From Isosphaeraceae bacterium (GTDB lineage: Bacteria; Planctomycetota; Planctomycetia; Isosphaerales; Isosphaeraceae): a stretch of DNA of 37,277 bases. The stretch lies in NCBI GenBank assembly GCA_021324445.1, contig JAJPJC010000236.1, forward strand, positions 1 through 37,277. The letters run 5' to 3'. Under the pieces are notes generated by a model. That model worked only from the letters and a program-made list of their open reading frames with translations. It had not been told where the DNA came from and did no database searches. Of this stretch, positions 28,036 to 35,220 are shown in pieces (within the stretch, counting starts at the first letter, position 1; each line of letters opens with the position of its first letter). The position numbers and the translations under genes were made by a program.

Positions 28036-28716
28036 ATGCGGATCTCCGTGGTGATCCCCACGCTGAACGAGGCCGCGACGATCGCGGGGATGCTGCGGCG
28101 ACTGGCGGATCAGGGAGTCGACGAGGTGATCGTCGTCGACGCGGCGAGTTGGGACGGGACGGCCGAGCGGGCACGATCGGAGGGGGTCCTGGTGATCGAC
28201 TCGCCGCGTGGCCGGGGGGTGCAGCAGAACCGCGGTGCGGCTGCGGCCTCGGGCGATGTCCTGGTGTTTCTGCACGCCGATTGCCGGCTCGACGACGGAG
28301 CGATCGCGGCGTTACGGCGATTCCTGGGGCGTCATCCCCGGGTGGCCGCCGGGTGTTTCCGGATGCGGGTGGAGGCGGGGCACCCACTGTATCGCTGCAT
28401 CGAGCTGGCCGCGCATCTGCGCGCGGGGTTGGGGGGAGTCCCCTACGGCGACCAGGGCCTCTTTGTCTGTCGCCGCCTCTTCGACCAGACGGGCGGCTTC
28501 CCCGAGATCCCCTTGATGGAAGACGTCGGTCTGGCCATGCGATTGCGGCGGCACGGCCGGCTCGCGGTCGTGCCGGCGCGGATCTTCGTCTCGCCGCGGC
28601 GGTGGGTCCAGCACGGAATCCTCGGCCAGACCTTCCGCAACTGCACCCTGACGGCCGCGTCGGCGGTGGGTGTACCCGCCTCGACGCTGGCGCGCTTCTA
28701 CCCCCACGTCCGCTGA
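28036..28716 (+). CDS. Family 2 glycosyltransferase, TIGR04283 type
   Basis: The product has 226 residues. GT-A fold signs: ISVVIPTLNEAATIAGMLRRL at the start, EVIVVDAASWDGTAERA with the nucleotide-binding Asp, GRGVQQNRGAAAASGDVLVFLHADCRL with the DxD-like HAD segment, and GGFPEIPLMEDVGLAMRLRRHGR with the ED acceptor-site motif. VPYGDQGLFVCRRLFD is typical of TIGR04283, a group often encoded beside radical-SAM/selenodomain or arsenosugar genes; none of those is nearby, so the acceptor is open. AAAGGA lies 5-6 bases before the ATG. The upstream ~150 bases are rich in GTGGTCCGT-like short repeats, with TTTTGTCCG (about 27876) inverted as CGGACAAAA (about 28019). Confidence 0.88.
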   Translation: MRISVVIPTLNEAATIAGMLRRLADQGVDEVIVVDAASWDGTAERARSEGVLVIDSPRGRGVQQNRGAAAASGDVLVFLHADCRLDDGAIAALRRFLGRHPRVAAGCFRMRVEAGHPLYRCIELAAHLRAGLGGVPYGDQGLFVCRRLFDQTGGFPEIPLMEDVGLAMRLRRHGRLAVVPARIFVSPRRWVQHGILGQTFRNCTLTAASAVGVPASTLARFYPHVR

Positions 28717-28773
28717 ACCGGTCCGACCTTCCTCCGGACCCCCGCCTGCTCTTCTGGACATGCGCACCATATC

Positions 28774-28802
28774 TTGCAAACCGGTCACCCCCGTGTCATG
28801 AT
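28774..28802 (+). promoter_or_regulatory. Probable tRNA-Lys promoter, TTGCAA-N17-CATGAT
   Basis: TTGCAA (28774-28779) and CATGAT (28797-28802) are separated by 17 bases. Transcription would start near 28809, about 27 bases before the mature 5' end of the tRNA, a normal precursor length. Confidence 0.5.
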
Positions 28803-28835
28803 TAGGATCTCCTTCCTCGCGTGCCGGCAGCACCG

Positions 28836-28908
<73 letters not shown>

Positions 28909-29190
28909 TTTTAAGTCTAAAAGGGATAAGGGGTTAGGGCGACGAATTTCACGAAGGAATTAAAAGAAGCTGTCTAGACGGCACCAAAACTCGCCCGAAA
29001 TCGCACTTAAGTCCTTGGCGCGTAAGGCCTATACGGCGGCACCAAAACTCGGCTTCTCCAAACTACCACGCGAAGCCGTAAGAGCATAAAGGACGTGGCC
29101 TATTGGCCTTGCGTCCCATTGCGCCGTGATCCCGCCGCCGTATTCAGACAGAGCACCTGAATCTGCGGCACCAAAACCCCGCGACAGCGA
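28909..29190 (+). repeat. Left-end repeat copy 1 with three arm-type motifs
   Basis: This ~280-base block follows the tRNA end and is repeated, divergently, at 31643-31915 and 34257-34530. Shared words include TTTAAGTCTA, GGAATTAAAAG, GCACTTAAGTC, GAGCATAAA-like and CACCTGAATC-like segments. Three direct copies of an 11-base motif lie at 28981-28991, 29039-29049 (both GCACCAAAACT) and 29168-29178 (GCACCAAAACC). I see no gene in it. Confidence 0.8.
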
Positions 29191-29252
29191 TTTCCCCATT
29201 CGCCGCATCCCGCCCGCTCCGCCAGCTGCCGCTCCCTGTCTCTATTCAGGGC

Positions 29253-29456
29253 TTAGTCCAAAGGCTTCCCGTTCGGATAAACCTTGATTTGAATAACCGG
29301 GAAAGGATCGGGCTGTATGGCATCCAATATTTCGATGTATAAATATTTCAGATTATCTCGGAATTGCCAGCTTGGGAGTTCGTTAAACCGTTCCTTGAAA
29401 TGATCGTGCTAAAAATCGAACAACTCATTGTTGTATTGCTGCTTCGATTTACACAT
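29253..29456 (-). pseudogene. Small ORF interrupted by an in-frame amber codon
   Basis: The minus-strand frame begins MCKSKQQYNNELFDF, meets TAG at 29409-29411, and then continues open for 51 more codons: HDHFKERFNELPSWQFRDNL, KYLYIEILDAIQP and a conserved-looking end, IQIKVYPNGKPLD, with TAA at 29253. The composition after the stop (aromatic, charged, helix then beta strand) is that of a real protein. It starts 3 bases after the stop of the preceding gene, so it is the third cistron of a leftward operon. A single nonsense mutation is the simplest reading; no start codon follows the stop. The function is unknown. Confidence 0.55.
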
Positions 29457-29459
29457 ATC

Positions 29460-29768
29460 CTAACACTCTCTGTCGACGTTTGCCGGGGTGGATTCCATCG
29501 CCTTGGCGATCAGAAGTTCATCTCTCCTCTTGATCGGCGTTTCCCCGCTCAGGCGGCGGTAGACCCAGTCCTTGCCGACACCTAACAGGTCGGCCAGGTG
29601 CTGGACGCCATGAATGTAGGTGTACCCCGCTAGCCGAGCCGCCACCTCGGTTTCAAAGAACGCGCGACCTTCAACGCCGATGTTCTCGCCGTCAGCGTTC
29701 GCCCAATATGCGCCCTCCTCGGTGCGCTCGTTGAGAGGGAGTTTCTTGATAACGATGGAGTTGGTCAT
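29460..29768 (-). CDS. Small putative HTH protein of island 1
   Basis: The product has 102 residues. Residues about 58-90 (GVQHLADLLGVGKDWVYRRLSGETPIKRRDELLIAKA) have the spacing of a helix-turn-helix: a helix, LGVGKDWVY as turn and recognition helix, then further helices. The N-terminus (TNSIVIKKLPLNERTEEGAYWANADGENIGVEGRAFF) looks beta-rich. The ATG at 29768 overlaps the stop of the preceding gene by four bases (ATGA), so translation is coupled. It could be the regulator acting at the palindromes at 30111-30160, upstream of the operon. The family is not recognised beyond the HTH-like part. Confidence 0.55.
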   Translation of the reverse strand: MTNSIVIKKLPLNERTEEGAYWANADGENIGVEGRAFFETEVAARLAGYTYIHGVQHLADLLGVGKDWVYRRLSGETPIKRRDELLIAKAMESTPANVDREC

Positions 29769-30082
29769 GCCGCCCCCGCAAGAACCGACATCTGGAACTG
29801 CTGTGCATCCGCCCATGCAGCCGCATCGGCCTTCATCTTGCTTTCAATCTTCCCCTGAATGCGCTTGCCTTCTTCGATCATGGCGGCGGCCTCACTCTGA
29901 TCTATCCGGGTCAGGCCGTTATGCGGCACGAAGCTGTAATAGGCCGTTCCCTTGGCAAGGACATAGGCATCCGGCGCGTAATCGCCCGGCGTCATGATCT
30001 TGGCGAGGACGGTCAGACCTTTCAGGAATCCCACGTTGACTTGCTGGCCGATTTCCCATTGTTGTTTGCTATTCTTAATCAT
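29765..30082 (-). CDS. Small protein of unknown function, first gene of island 1 operon
   Basis: The product has 105 residues. The first half (EIGQQVNVGFLKGLTVLAKI, then DAYVLAKGTAYYSFVPHNGLTRI) reads as a small beta barrel-like domain. The second half (DQSEAAAMIEEGKRIQGKIESKMKADAAAWADAQQ) is one long helix. There is no signal peptide or membrane segment. The ATG at 30082 has a very good ribosome site, GGAGGTG, 5 bases upstream. Small proteins of this shape occur in phage and plasmid genomes, but I cannot name the family. It is the first gene of an operon controlled by palindromes at 30111-30160. Confidence 0.55.
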   Translation of the reverse strand: MIKNSKQQWEIGQQVNVGFLKGLTVLAKIMTPGDYAPDAYVLAKGTAYYSFVPHNGLTRIDQSEAAAMIEEGKRIQGKIESKMKADAAAWADAQQFQMSVLAGAA

Positions 30083-30110
30083 AATCACCTCCGTTGTTGA
30101 TAGAGGCATA

Positions 30111-30160
30111 TTCGCATAATGCGAAAATGATTGCAAGCATTATTTTCGCAAAATGCGAAA
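30111..30160 (-). promoter_or_regulatory. Paired palindromic operator before the island 1 operon
   Basis: Two related palindromes lie 18 bases apart: TTCGCATAATGCGAA (30111-30125) and TTTCGCA-AAA-TGCGAAA (30144-30160). The sequence between them (AATGATTGCAAGCATT) is itself partly symmetric. This AT-rich block sits just upstream of the operon starting at 30082, where its promoter must be. Such half-sites (TTCGCA) suggest binding by a dimeric repressor, probably one made by the operon. Confidence 0.65.
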
Positions 30161-30176
30161 TAAAATATTGGCGCAA

Positions 30177-30201
30177 CAAAAAACCCCGCCACAAGGGCGG
30201 G
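30177..30201 (-). terminator. Intrinsic terminator of the 344-residue gene
   Basis: On the minus strand, CCCCGCC, a 5-base loop, GGCGGGG, then TTTTTG. It lies 30 bases after the stop of the gene at 30231-31265 and just before the operator of the next leftward operon, separating the two transcripts. Confidence 0.85.
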
Positions 30202-30230
30202 GTATCGGTCGGCGGAGGCCATCGGGGCGC

Positions 30231-31265
30231 TTAATAGCCAAGCAGGGTCCGGAGCTTATCGAGAGCGGCCAAGGCCCCTACGGCTGTCGGGATGCCCTTC
30301 ACCACATTGTAGACCATAGTCCAGAGGCCGCTGGCAACCCCGGAATTCTTGGCGTCGCCTTTCTTCAGTTCGTTGGTCAGTTTGTCGAAGTTCTCGATGA
30401 TCATCGGCTTCAGGGCGGCGTCAATGTCGGCCTTATCGATGCCCTCCCGAGCCTCGATGAGCGCCTGGCGGAGTGGAGCGCTGATGGTCGCGCCAGATTG
30501 ATCCAGCTCCTGAGTATAGACAGTGATATCACGAGCTGTAGCCGTGGCACCACGACCGACGGCAGAGCCGATGATATCACGAGCTTTGATATCATCTCCC
30601 ATGTGGATTCCTCCAACACAGTAGACACTCACCGCACCCGTTGTCATCGACGAGCGATCTGTTGCCGTTAGCTCCAAAAGTCCGATCTCACCAGACAGGC
30701 CGAGAATACGATTTGTGAGTGCGTGCAGTTTAGACAACGCGAGTCGAATGGTGTCTGCCTTCTGACCAGCCTTACGATTTAGTGCTTGAACATCATACAA
30801 CCCTTCCAGCATCTTGCTGAGTTCACGCATCGTCCTCTTCACCGATTCAAGGATGTATCCTTCGCGATCCTCAACCAGCCAGAAGACTTCCCTCCACTCC
30901 TCTCGATCAGGTAGATTGGATACGATTGGTTCGATCTGTCGTCTGAATTGCTCTTTAAGCTGACCCAATCGGCTGCATATCTCCTCCATATCCCTGTAAT
31001 AACTACGGGACATGACGAGATCGAGTTGCTTTTGATAATCCCGAATCCGATCTGGAGTCGCTTCATCTTGTGAAAGGTATTTCAGATCGATGAGAAGCGT
31101 ATAAACATCTTGAAAAGCTTGATCGACAACCAGAGCCACCTTCGTTAGGAACCCTAGGACGGCACGGAGGTCTGCAGCCGGTAAAGTTGCCTGCTTTACC
31201 AAAGAGCCAACGCGATCTACGATCTCGTCGGTCAGTTGTTCTACATCAGCACCATGGTGCAACAT
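30231..31265 (-). CDS. Conflict-type helical protein with glycine-rich repeat and hydrophobic C-terminus
   Basis: The product has 344 residues and no signal peptide. Residues 1-200 are almost wholly helical, with long amphipathic stretches (DEIVDRVGSLVKQA; MEEICSRLGQLKEQFRRQI; SVKRTMRELSKMLEGLY). At about 205-250 comes a short strand-forming repeat, VGGIHMGDDIKARDIIGSAV then GRGATATARDITVY, of the IxGSxVGRGAxA kind I recall from bacterial NLR/NACHT-type conflict proteins. Residues 262-302 are a helical hairpin, and 308-344 (GVASGLWTMVYNVVKGI, then ALAALDKLRTLLGY) are a hydrophobic amphipathic end that could touch membranes. That order is typical of effector-associated modules, but here no NTPase or nuclease domain is attached. 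Moderate GC differs from the host. The function is unknown; defence is a guess from architecture and location. Confidence 0.6.
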   Translation of the reverse strand: MLHHGADVEQLTDEIVDRVGSLVKQATLPAADLRAVLGFLTKVALVVDQAFQDVYTLLIDLKYLSQDEATPDRIRDYQKQLDLVMSRSYYRDMEEICSRLGQLKEQFRRQIEPIVSNLPDREEWREVFWLVEDREGYILESVKRTMRELSKMLEGLYDVQALNRKAGQKADTIRLALSKLHALTNRILGLSGEIGLLELTATDRSSMTTGAVSVYCVGGIHMGDDIKARDIIGSAVGRGATATARDITVYTQELDQSGATISAPLRQALIEAREGIDKADIDAALKPMIIENFDKLTNELKKGDAKNSGVASGLWTMVYNVVKGIPTAVGALAALDKLRTLLGY

Positions 31266-31460
31266 CGTAAGATCATCCGCAAGGCAGTGGAGACCCGTCC
31301 AGACCTTCAGGCAAGACTAGTCAACCATGTAGCTTCCCACGCTGACATCGAGTAGTCAAGATAGTGAACAAATTAACAGAAGCCCCATTGGCGCGATTCT
31401 CGGCATTCTCAAACGACTGGGACGTGGAGCGGTGGAGGTGAAGGGCGAGGACATCCTCCG

Positions 31461-31596
31461 AGTTTCAGTGCCGGGCACTAAAACTATGGAAAACCATAGA
31501 AAATCATGGGAAATCCTGGAATTCCTGGAAAGCCGCAACCGGCCCTCTATCGCCACAACCTCTTACTTTCAAACTGTTTACACCCACACAGCACAC
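31461..31596 (+). repeat. Right-end repeat copy 1 with inverted arm-type motifs
   Basis: These 136 bases before the second core match 34074-34210. An inverted pair of the arm motif opens it: AGTTTCAGTGC (31461-31471) and GCACTAAAACT (31475-31485), followed by GGGAAATCCTGGAATTCCTG-like sequence and ATCGCC. The inner motif lies 122 bases before the core, exactly as in the other copy. Confidence 0.8.
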
Positions 31597-31642
<46 letters not shown>

Positions 31643-32165
31643 TTTTAAGTCTAGGCGGCGAAAGGACTTAGGGCGGCGAGGCCCACGAAGGAATTAAAAG
31701 AAAGCGGCAAGGCTGCACTGAAACTCGCCCGGAAACGCACTTAAGTCTTGGTTGCGTAGACACTTCCGCCTGCACCAAGACTTAGCTTCTCCCGCATTGC
31801 CGCGCGGAGCCGCATGGGCATAAATGATTGATGTGCTTGATCTTGCGATCCATGGCGACAGCCAGGTTCAAACAGAGCAGCTGAATCCGCTGCACTGAAA
31901 CTCCGCGTCTGACCGGAGCCGGCCTTTACCTATTCCCTGCATCCTGCCCACCCTGGCGCAGGCCGCTAGAGGCCCCTTCGGACGTTCCGCGTCCCTTCCA
32001 TCCCGCCCCGCGCCTTGCTTGGGGAAGCTGAAGCCGCAGTCAGCCGGGATCAACCTGCAGACGGGTCCCTGCCCATCTTCGGTATGACCCGGCCGCCTCT
32101 GGCGGCTTCTGGTCGCTCCCCGCAAGGCCCTGAGGGCGGGCTGAAATAGAGAAAGGAATTATGAC
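31643..32165 (+). repeat. Left-end repeat copy 2, then non-coding stretch
   Basis: The first ~270 bases are the second copy of the left-end repeat, with arm motifs GCACTGAAACT at 31715-31725, GCACCAAGACT at 31772-31782 and GCACTGAAACT at 31892-31902. From about 31920 to 32165 the sequence is GC-rich with no convincing ORF. AAAGGAA at about 32151 serves as ribosome site for the frame starting at 32166. Confidence 0.7.
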
Positions 32166-32491
32166 ATGACGAACACGAACTGCCTGGAAGGCATCAAATG
32201 CCCGCAATGCGGGAACGGAGCCCATTTCCGTATAGAAGCCGTCATCGTCTGCCATGTAACGGACGATGGCAGCGAACCGACCGGCGATCATCATTGGGAC
32301 AAGGACAGCTTCTGCCATTGCCCCGGCGCGGCATCAGCCAGACGGACGTTGCAACCATCGTTGACCTGCCAGCCTCCAACATATCCCACTTCGAGAGCGG
32401 GCGACGCCTGCCCAGCCTGCCGAACCTCGTGACGCTGGCGGATGCGCTTGGGGCGACGACGGATGAGTTGCTGGGTAGGTCGCAACTATGA
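32166..32491 (+). pseudogene. Broken fusion of a zinc-ribbon protein and an Xre-type HTH protein
   Basis: Translation from 32166 gives MTNTNCLEGIKCPQCGNGAH, the start of a small zinc-ribbon protein, through CHVTDDGSEPTGDHHWDKDS to FCHCPG, where the second Cys pair should complete. There the family sequence stops and the frame becomes meaningless. In another frame, from about 32325 to the stop at 32491, sits the C-terminal two thirds of an Xre/Cro HTH protein: RRGISQTDVATIVDLPASNI, then SHFESGRRLPSLPNLVTLAD and ALGATTDELLG. The simplest reading is a deletion joining two neighbouring genes out of frame near 32325-32335. Neither product is likely to work, though a chimera from the HTH frame is possible. 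Confidence 0.65.
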
Positions 32492-32536
32492 CTGAGAGAA
32501 GAGCGGTTGCCAACGGCAATCCACGTGTTAAAATAG

Positions 32537-32686
32537 ATAAAATGGGTCGAGTTGGGCGTTGGTTCTCCAAAGCAACGCCATTGTCGAAATCCCAAGAAAT
32601 TGGTGGCGATGGCCCTAGGGATTCCCGATATTGAGAGGGAAGCCTTCACCCGCGTGGCGGCCGTATCGAGGAAGCCTTATGGATGA
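32537..32686 (+). CDS. Small ORF (about 49 codons) with unclear start, coupled to DUF1653 gene
   Basis: The frame reads WVELGVGSPKQRHCRNPKKL, then VAMALGIPDIEREAFTRVAAV and SRKPYG, with TGA at 32684-32686 overlapping the next ATG (ATGGATGA). The basic, helix-forming content and the overlap support real coding. A TAG at 32534-32536 closes the frame upstream. The codons after it are ATA AAA TGG; the first usable start is TTG at about 32549, unless ATA replaces an original ATG at 32537. It may be a recently damaged small gene. The family is not recognised. Confidence 0.4.
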   Translation: MKWVELGVGSPKQRHCRNPKKLVAMALGIPDIEREAFTRVAAVSRKPYG

Positions 32687-32951
32687 CCCAAAGGTCGAAC
32701 CCGGCATCTACCGACACTTCAAGGGCAACTTATATCAAGTGATCGGTGTCGCGCGCAAAGTGGACACGAGCGAAATCTTAGTCATTTATCGACCTCTCTA
32801 CGGTGAGATGGAGCTTGTTGCTCGCCCCTTCGAGGAATTCACAAGCATCGTACGGCATGGCATCGCCGACGAACCGCGTTTCCGCAAAGTCGGACCCGTA
32901 AACGGCTTCTGCTGTTGCCAGGCGGCAGATCAGGGCTCCAAGTCCTTCTGA
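32679..32951 (+). CDS. DUF1653 family protein
   Basis: The product has 90 residues. PGIYRHFKGNLYQVIGVARKVDTSEILVIYRPLYGEMELVARPFEEFTSIV is the DUF1653 pattern (a small beta barrel, roughly residues 8-60), including the Tyr-Arg-His-Phe-Lys-Gly start and the PLYG turn. The family is widespread and often linked to phage and mobile DNA; its biochemical role is unknown. GAGGA lies about 6 bases before the ATG at 32679. The last ~25 residues (VGPVNGFCCCQAADQGSKSF) are unlike the family and overlap the 3' end of the convergent deaminase-like gene by 22 bases. Confidence 0.85.
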   Translation: MDDPKVEPGIYRHFKGNLYQVIGVARKVDTSEILVIYRPLYGEMELVARPFEEFTSIVRHGIADEPRFRKVGPVNGFCCCQAADQGSKSF

Positions 32952-33928
32952 AGAAAGTATTCCCCCGGCGGTTCGGCGAAGAACATATAATAGAAGCCGG
33001 GGATAAGGAGTAGGCTCGTCGCTGCCCAGATGGCGTAGTAGAGCCACGTGTAAGGCGGCTTTACCAGAAGCCCGAGCGACGTGCTGAAAAGAGCGAATGG
33101 CAGCCACTTGAAAAGAGCGTGGCGCCGCGTCGCCCAGGCCTTGCGATCCTTCTCCTCATCGGCAAATCGCTCCATCACCTCCCGGGCATTGGTCAGGTCG
33201 CCATGTGGCTGTCGATCAAGGAACTCCGTGAAGCGGTCCAGGATGCGCACGTCTCTCTTTCCGAGTGCGCGGACAAACTCCCTGTGGATATGATCGGCCA
33301 GGTTCACCTTACCACATGCTTCACGGAGCTTCTTCAACCGTGCATCCATCCAGACGCGAGAGGGTTCTCCTTCTTCGTTCATGTATTTACTTGACAATTC
33401 ATCTGAGCCGTAAGGCTTGTCGCTCTGGGCGGTTGTCTTGAAGATCAGCAGTTGGCAGATGTCCACGTAGGGCGTCAGCACGATCGGCACCTTGCCGTGA
33501 TTTACCAATTGCAACGGCATCCGACCTCGCCAGCCCGGGTTGATGAAATCCCCAGTGCAATGGATCGACAGTCCTAGTCGAGCAAACGTGCTCCGGCCCT
33601 CCAGCTTGCCGGCGTATCCGTTGGGTATGGTGAACATCTCGAACGTGCGACCAAGCATCATCTCGCCCGGTTTGAGCGTGACCCTCTCGCCGAAGCGAAA
33701 CCAGCGTCGTTCGAACAGCCGCTGCATCTCCAACTCGCTCAGCGACGGACTCAAGAAGCTGATCCTCTTACGCCGCGAACGGCGCGGGAACCAAAAGCAC
33801 CGGTCGAGCCTCAGATCGACGGAGGCGGGTTGGATTTGTTCGTCCGGCTTGAAGGGGTGGTGGTGGTCATCGGTCTGAAAGTTCAGCTCTGGCAGAATGC
33901 GGCGGATTTCGCCGTCGGAGAGGAGCAT
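32930..33928 (-). CDS. dCTP deaminase/dUTPase-fold protein with C-terminal membrane hairpin
   Basis: The product has 332 residues. Residues 1-170 follow the trimeric dCTP deaminase (Dcd) fold: MLLSDGEIRRIL at the start, QPASVDLRLDRCFWFP (33-48), LGRTFEMFTIP, KLEGRSTFARLGLSIHCT (nucleotide binding) and INPGWRGRMPLQLVNHG. In typical Dcd the residue after the last Leu of this block is the catalytic Glu; here it is Gln140, so deamination may be lost or altered. A charged helical region (about 180-270) links to two hydrophobic segments (275-289 and 294-317) and a polar tail, so the protein should be membrane bound. The ATG at 33928 is preferred over a GTG at 33967 because it matches Dcd N-termini. 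dCTP deaminases are known phage-defence effectors that drain dCTP; a membrane-tethered version in an island fits a conflict role, by inference. Confidence 0.8.
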   Translation of the reverse strand: MLLSDGEIRRILPELNFQTDDHHHPFKPDEQIQPASVDLRLDRCFWFPRRSRRKRISFLSPSLSELEMQRLFERRWFRFGERVTLKPGEMMLGRTFEMFTIPNGYAGKLEGRSTFARLGLSIHCTGDFINPGWRGRMPLQLVNHGKVPIVLTPYVDICQLLIFKTTAQSDKPYGSDELSSKYMNEEGEPSRVWMDARLKKLREACGKVNLADHIHREFVRALGKRDVRILDRFTEFLDRQPHGDLTNAREVMERFADEEKDRKAWATRRHALFKWLPFALFSTSLGLLVKPPYTWLYYAIWAATSLLLIPGFYYMFFAEPPGEYFLQKDLEP

Positions 33929-34073
33929 TGAGTCCGCCCTTACAATTGAACGCACGCCCGGCTCCACGATGAGCCGTCGGAGAGACTTGCATCATATCAG
34001 GTGACTCCCTCACCTCGATAGGCGAACAACGGGCGCTCGCGCTTCGATCTCCCATGAGCTTATGGTTTCGCGT

Positions 34074-34210
34074 AGTTTCAGTGCAGCTGCACCAAAACGC
34101 TGAGAAACCCTAGAAAAACACGGGAAATCCTGGAATCCCTGGAAAGCATCACCCAGCCGATTATCGCCGCAACCACTTAACTTCCATCTACTTACGTCTC
34201 TGCGGCGCTC
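34074..34210 (+). repeat. Right-end repeat copy 2 with inverted arm-type motifs
   Basis: 137 bases aligned with 31461-31596. The inverted motif pair is AGTTTCAGTGC (34074-34084) and GCACCAAAACG (34089-34099); then GGGAAATCCTGGAATCCCTG and ATCGCCGCAACC. The inner motif is 122 bases before the core. Confidence 0.8.
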
Positions 34211-34256
34211 CTGACTCTTAATCAGCGGGTTGAAGGTTCGAGTCCTTCGTGGGGCA
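34211..34256 (+). repeat. Attachment core copy 3: 3' part of tRNA-Lys
   Basis: 46 bases equal to the tRNA-Lys 3' end apart from one change in the acceptor strand (GTGGGGC for GGGGGGC). It is not a tRNA gene because there is no 5' half. Confidence 0.9.
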
Positions 34257-34792
34257 CTTTAAGTCTAAGCGGAGCAAAGACTTGGGGCGACGAATTCCAC
34301 GAATGAATTAAAAGCGAGGTTGGAAGCGGCACCAACAACCGCACCTAAGTCCTTGCGGTGCAAGGTTTATCAGGCGGCACCAAAACTCGGCTGCTCCAAA
34401 TTACCACGCGGAGCCGCAAGAGCATAAAGAGCGTGGCCGATTGGCCTTGCGACTCATCACCCTATGACGTGACCGCCCAATTCGGACCGAGCACCTGAAT
34501 CCGCGGCACCAAGACTCCCCGCCTGCTGATCACCTGTTTACATCCAGCCGCCCCGAAAACAGAGAGCGTAGCACTTGCATCCTGCGATGGTTGTGCTACG
34601 CTCGCCTCACTTGTCAATGAGTGACATTATTATGTCTGAATTCGATTTGTATGCAAGGTTGTCTTCGTTGTCGTTCGATGAGCTGGTCATCTAGTCGCGG
34701 CTGTGGAAATCTCTAAAATAGCCGCAACCGCCAGGAGAGGAATCTCGCTGCCGACGCGCTACACGTAATCCATAAGTTATTGGCACGCATCA
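34257..34792 (+). repeat. Left-end repeat copy 3, then short stretch with hairpin
   Basis: About 270 bases form the third left-end repeat, with arm motifs at 34329-34339 (GCACCAACAAC, degenerate), 34377-34387 (GCACCAAAACT) and 34506-34516 (GCACCAAGACT). A hairpin follows: AGCGTAGCAC (34565-34574) with GTGCTACGCT (34593-34602). A 20-codon frame at 34632-34694 (MSEFDLYARLSSLSFDELVI) looks like the cut-off start of a larger protein. GCGGCT...AGCCGC near 34697-34725 could be a second hairpin. Confidence 0.65.
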
Positions 34793-35005
34793 TTACGCTT
34801 TCCTGCGCAGCTCCAGACCCAGCGCTTGCCCGAGCCGGTCGATGACGACCAACGAAAGGCCCCGCTCACCTCGCAGAAACCGCGTGATTATCTGGGGCGA
34901 TACCCGAGCCCGCTTGGCGACCTGATAGGGCGTAATCCCGCTCTCAGCAATCGCCTTTCTGAGCGATTCGCTGATGGCCTCAGGCTCGTTTGGCTGGTCG
35001 CTCAT
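34793..35005 (-). CDS. Xre-family HTH regulator, possible restriction-modification controller
   Basis: The product has 70 residues. AISESLRKAIAESGITPYQVAKRARVSPQIITRFLRGERGLSLVVIDRLGQALGLEL is a whole five-helix Xre/Cro domain with ITPYQVAKRARVSPQIITRF as the helix-turn-helix. At 70 residues it has nothing but the DNA-binding domain, like the C (controller) proteins of type II restriction-modification systems. It is divergent from the methyltransferase gene, so the 287 bases between them hold both promoters, and it could control either or both. The ATG at 35005 is preferred over longer frames because family members begin near this point; the ribosome site is weak. Confidence 0.75.
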   Translation of the reverse strand: MSDQPNEPEAISESLRKAIAESGITPYQVAKRARVSPQIITRFLRGERGLSLVVIDRLGQALGLELRRKA

Positions 35006-35220
35006 TCGCTGGCCGTCACAACCCGATCGACAAGTCTTATCGCTCACTTGACACATGGGCCCCGCTTGGGTATCTTTCACCATATCGCCGCAACTCATGG
35101 GGCGACAGCCGATGGTCGAAATCTGGAGACAGCCCTCTTACAGGCGACCGCTCCTTGTGTATTTTTGTAAACGCCTCAAATGCGCGTCACGCGTAGACTC
35201 ACGGAAAACGCAAATTGGGA

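Noticed and set aside
29409..29411. Amber codon as pyrrolysine or programmed recoding
   Set aside because: No pyl genes or recoding element are visible, and the gene is in a decaying island; an ordinary nonsense mutation is simpler.
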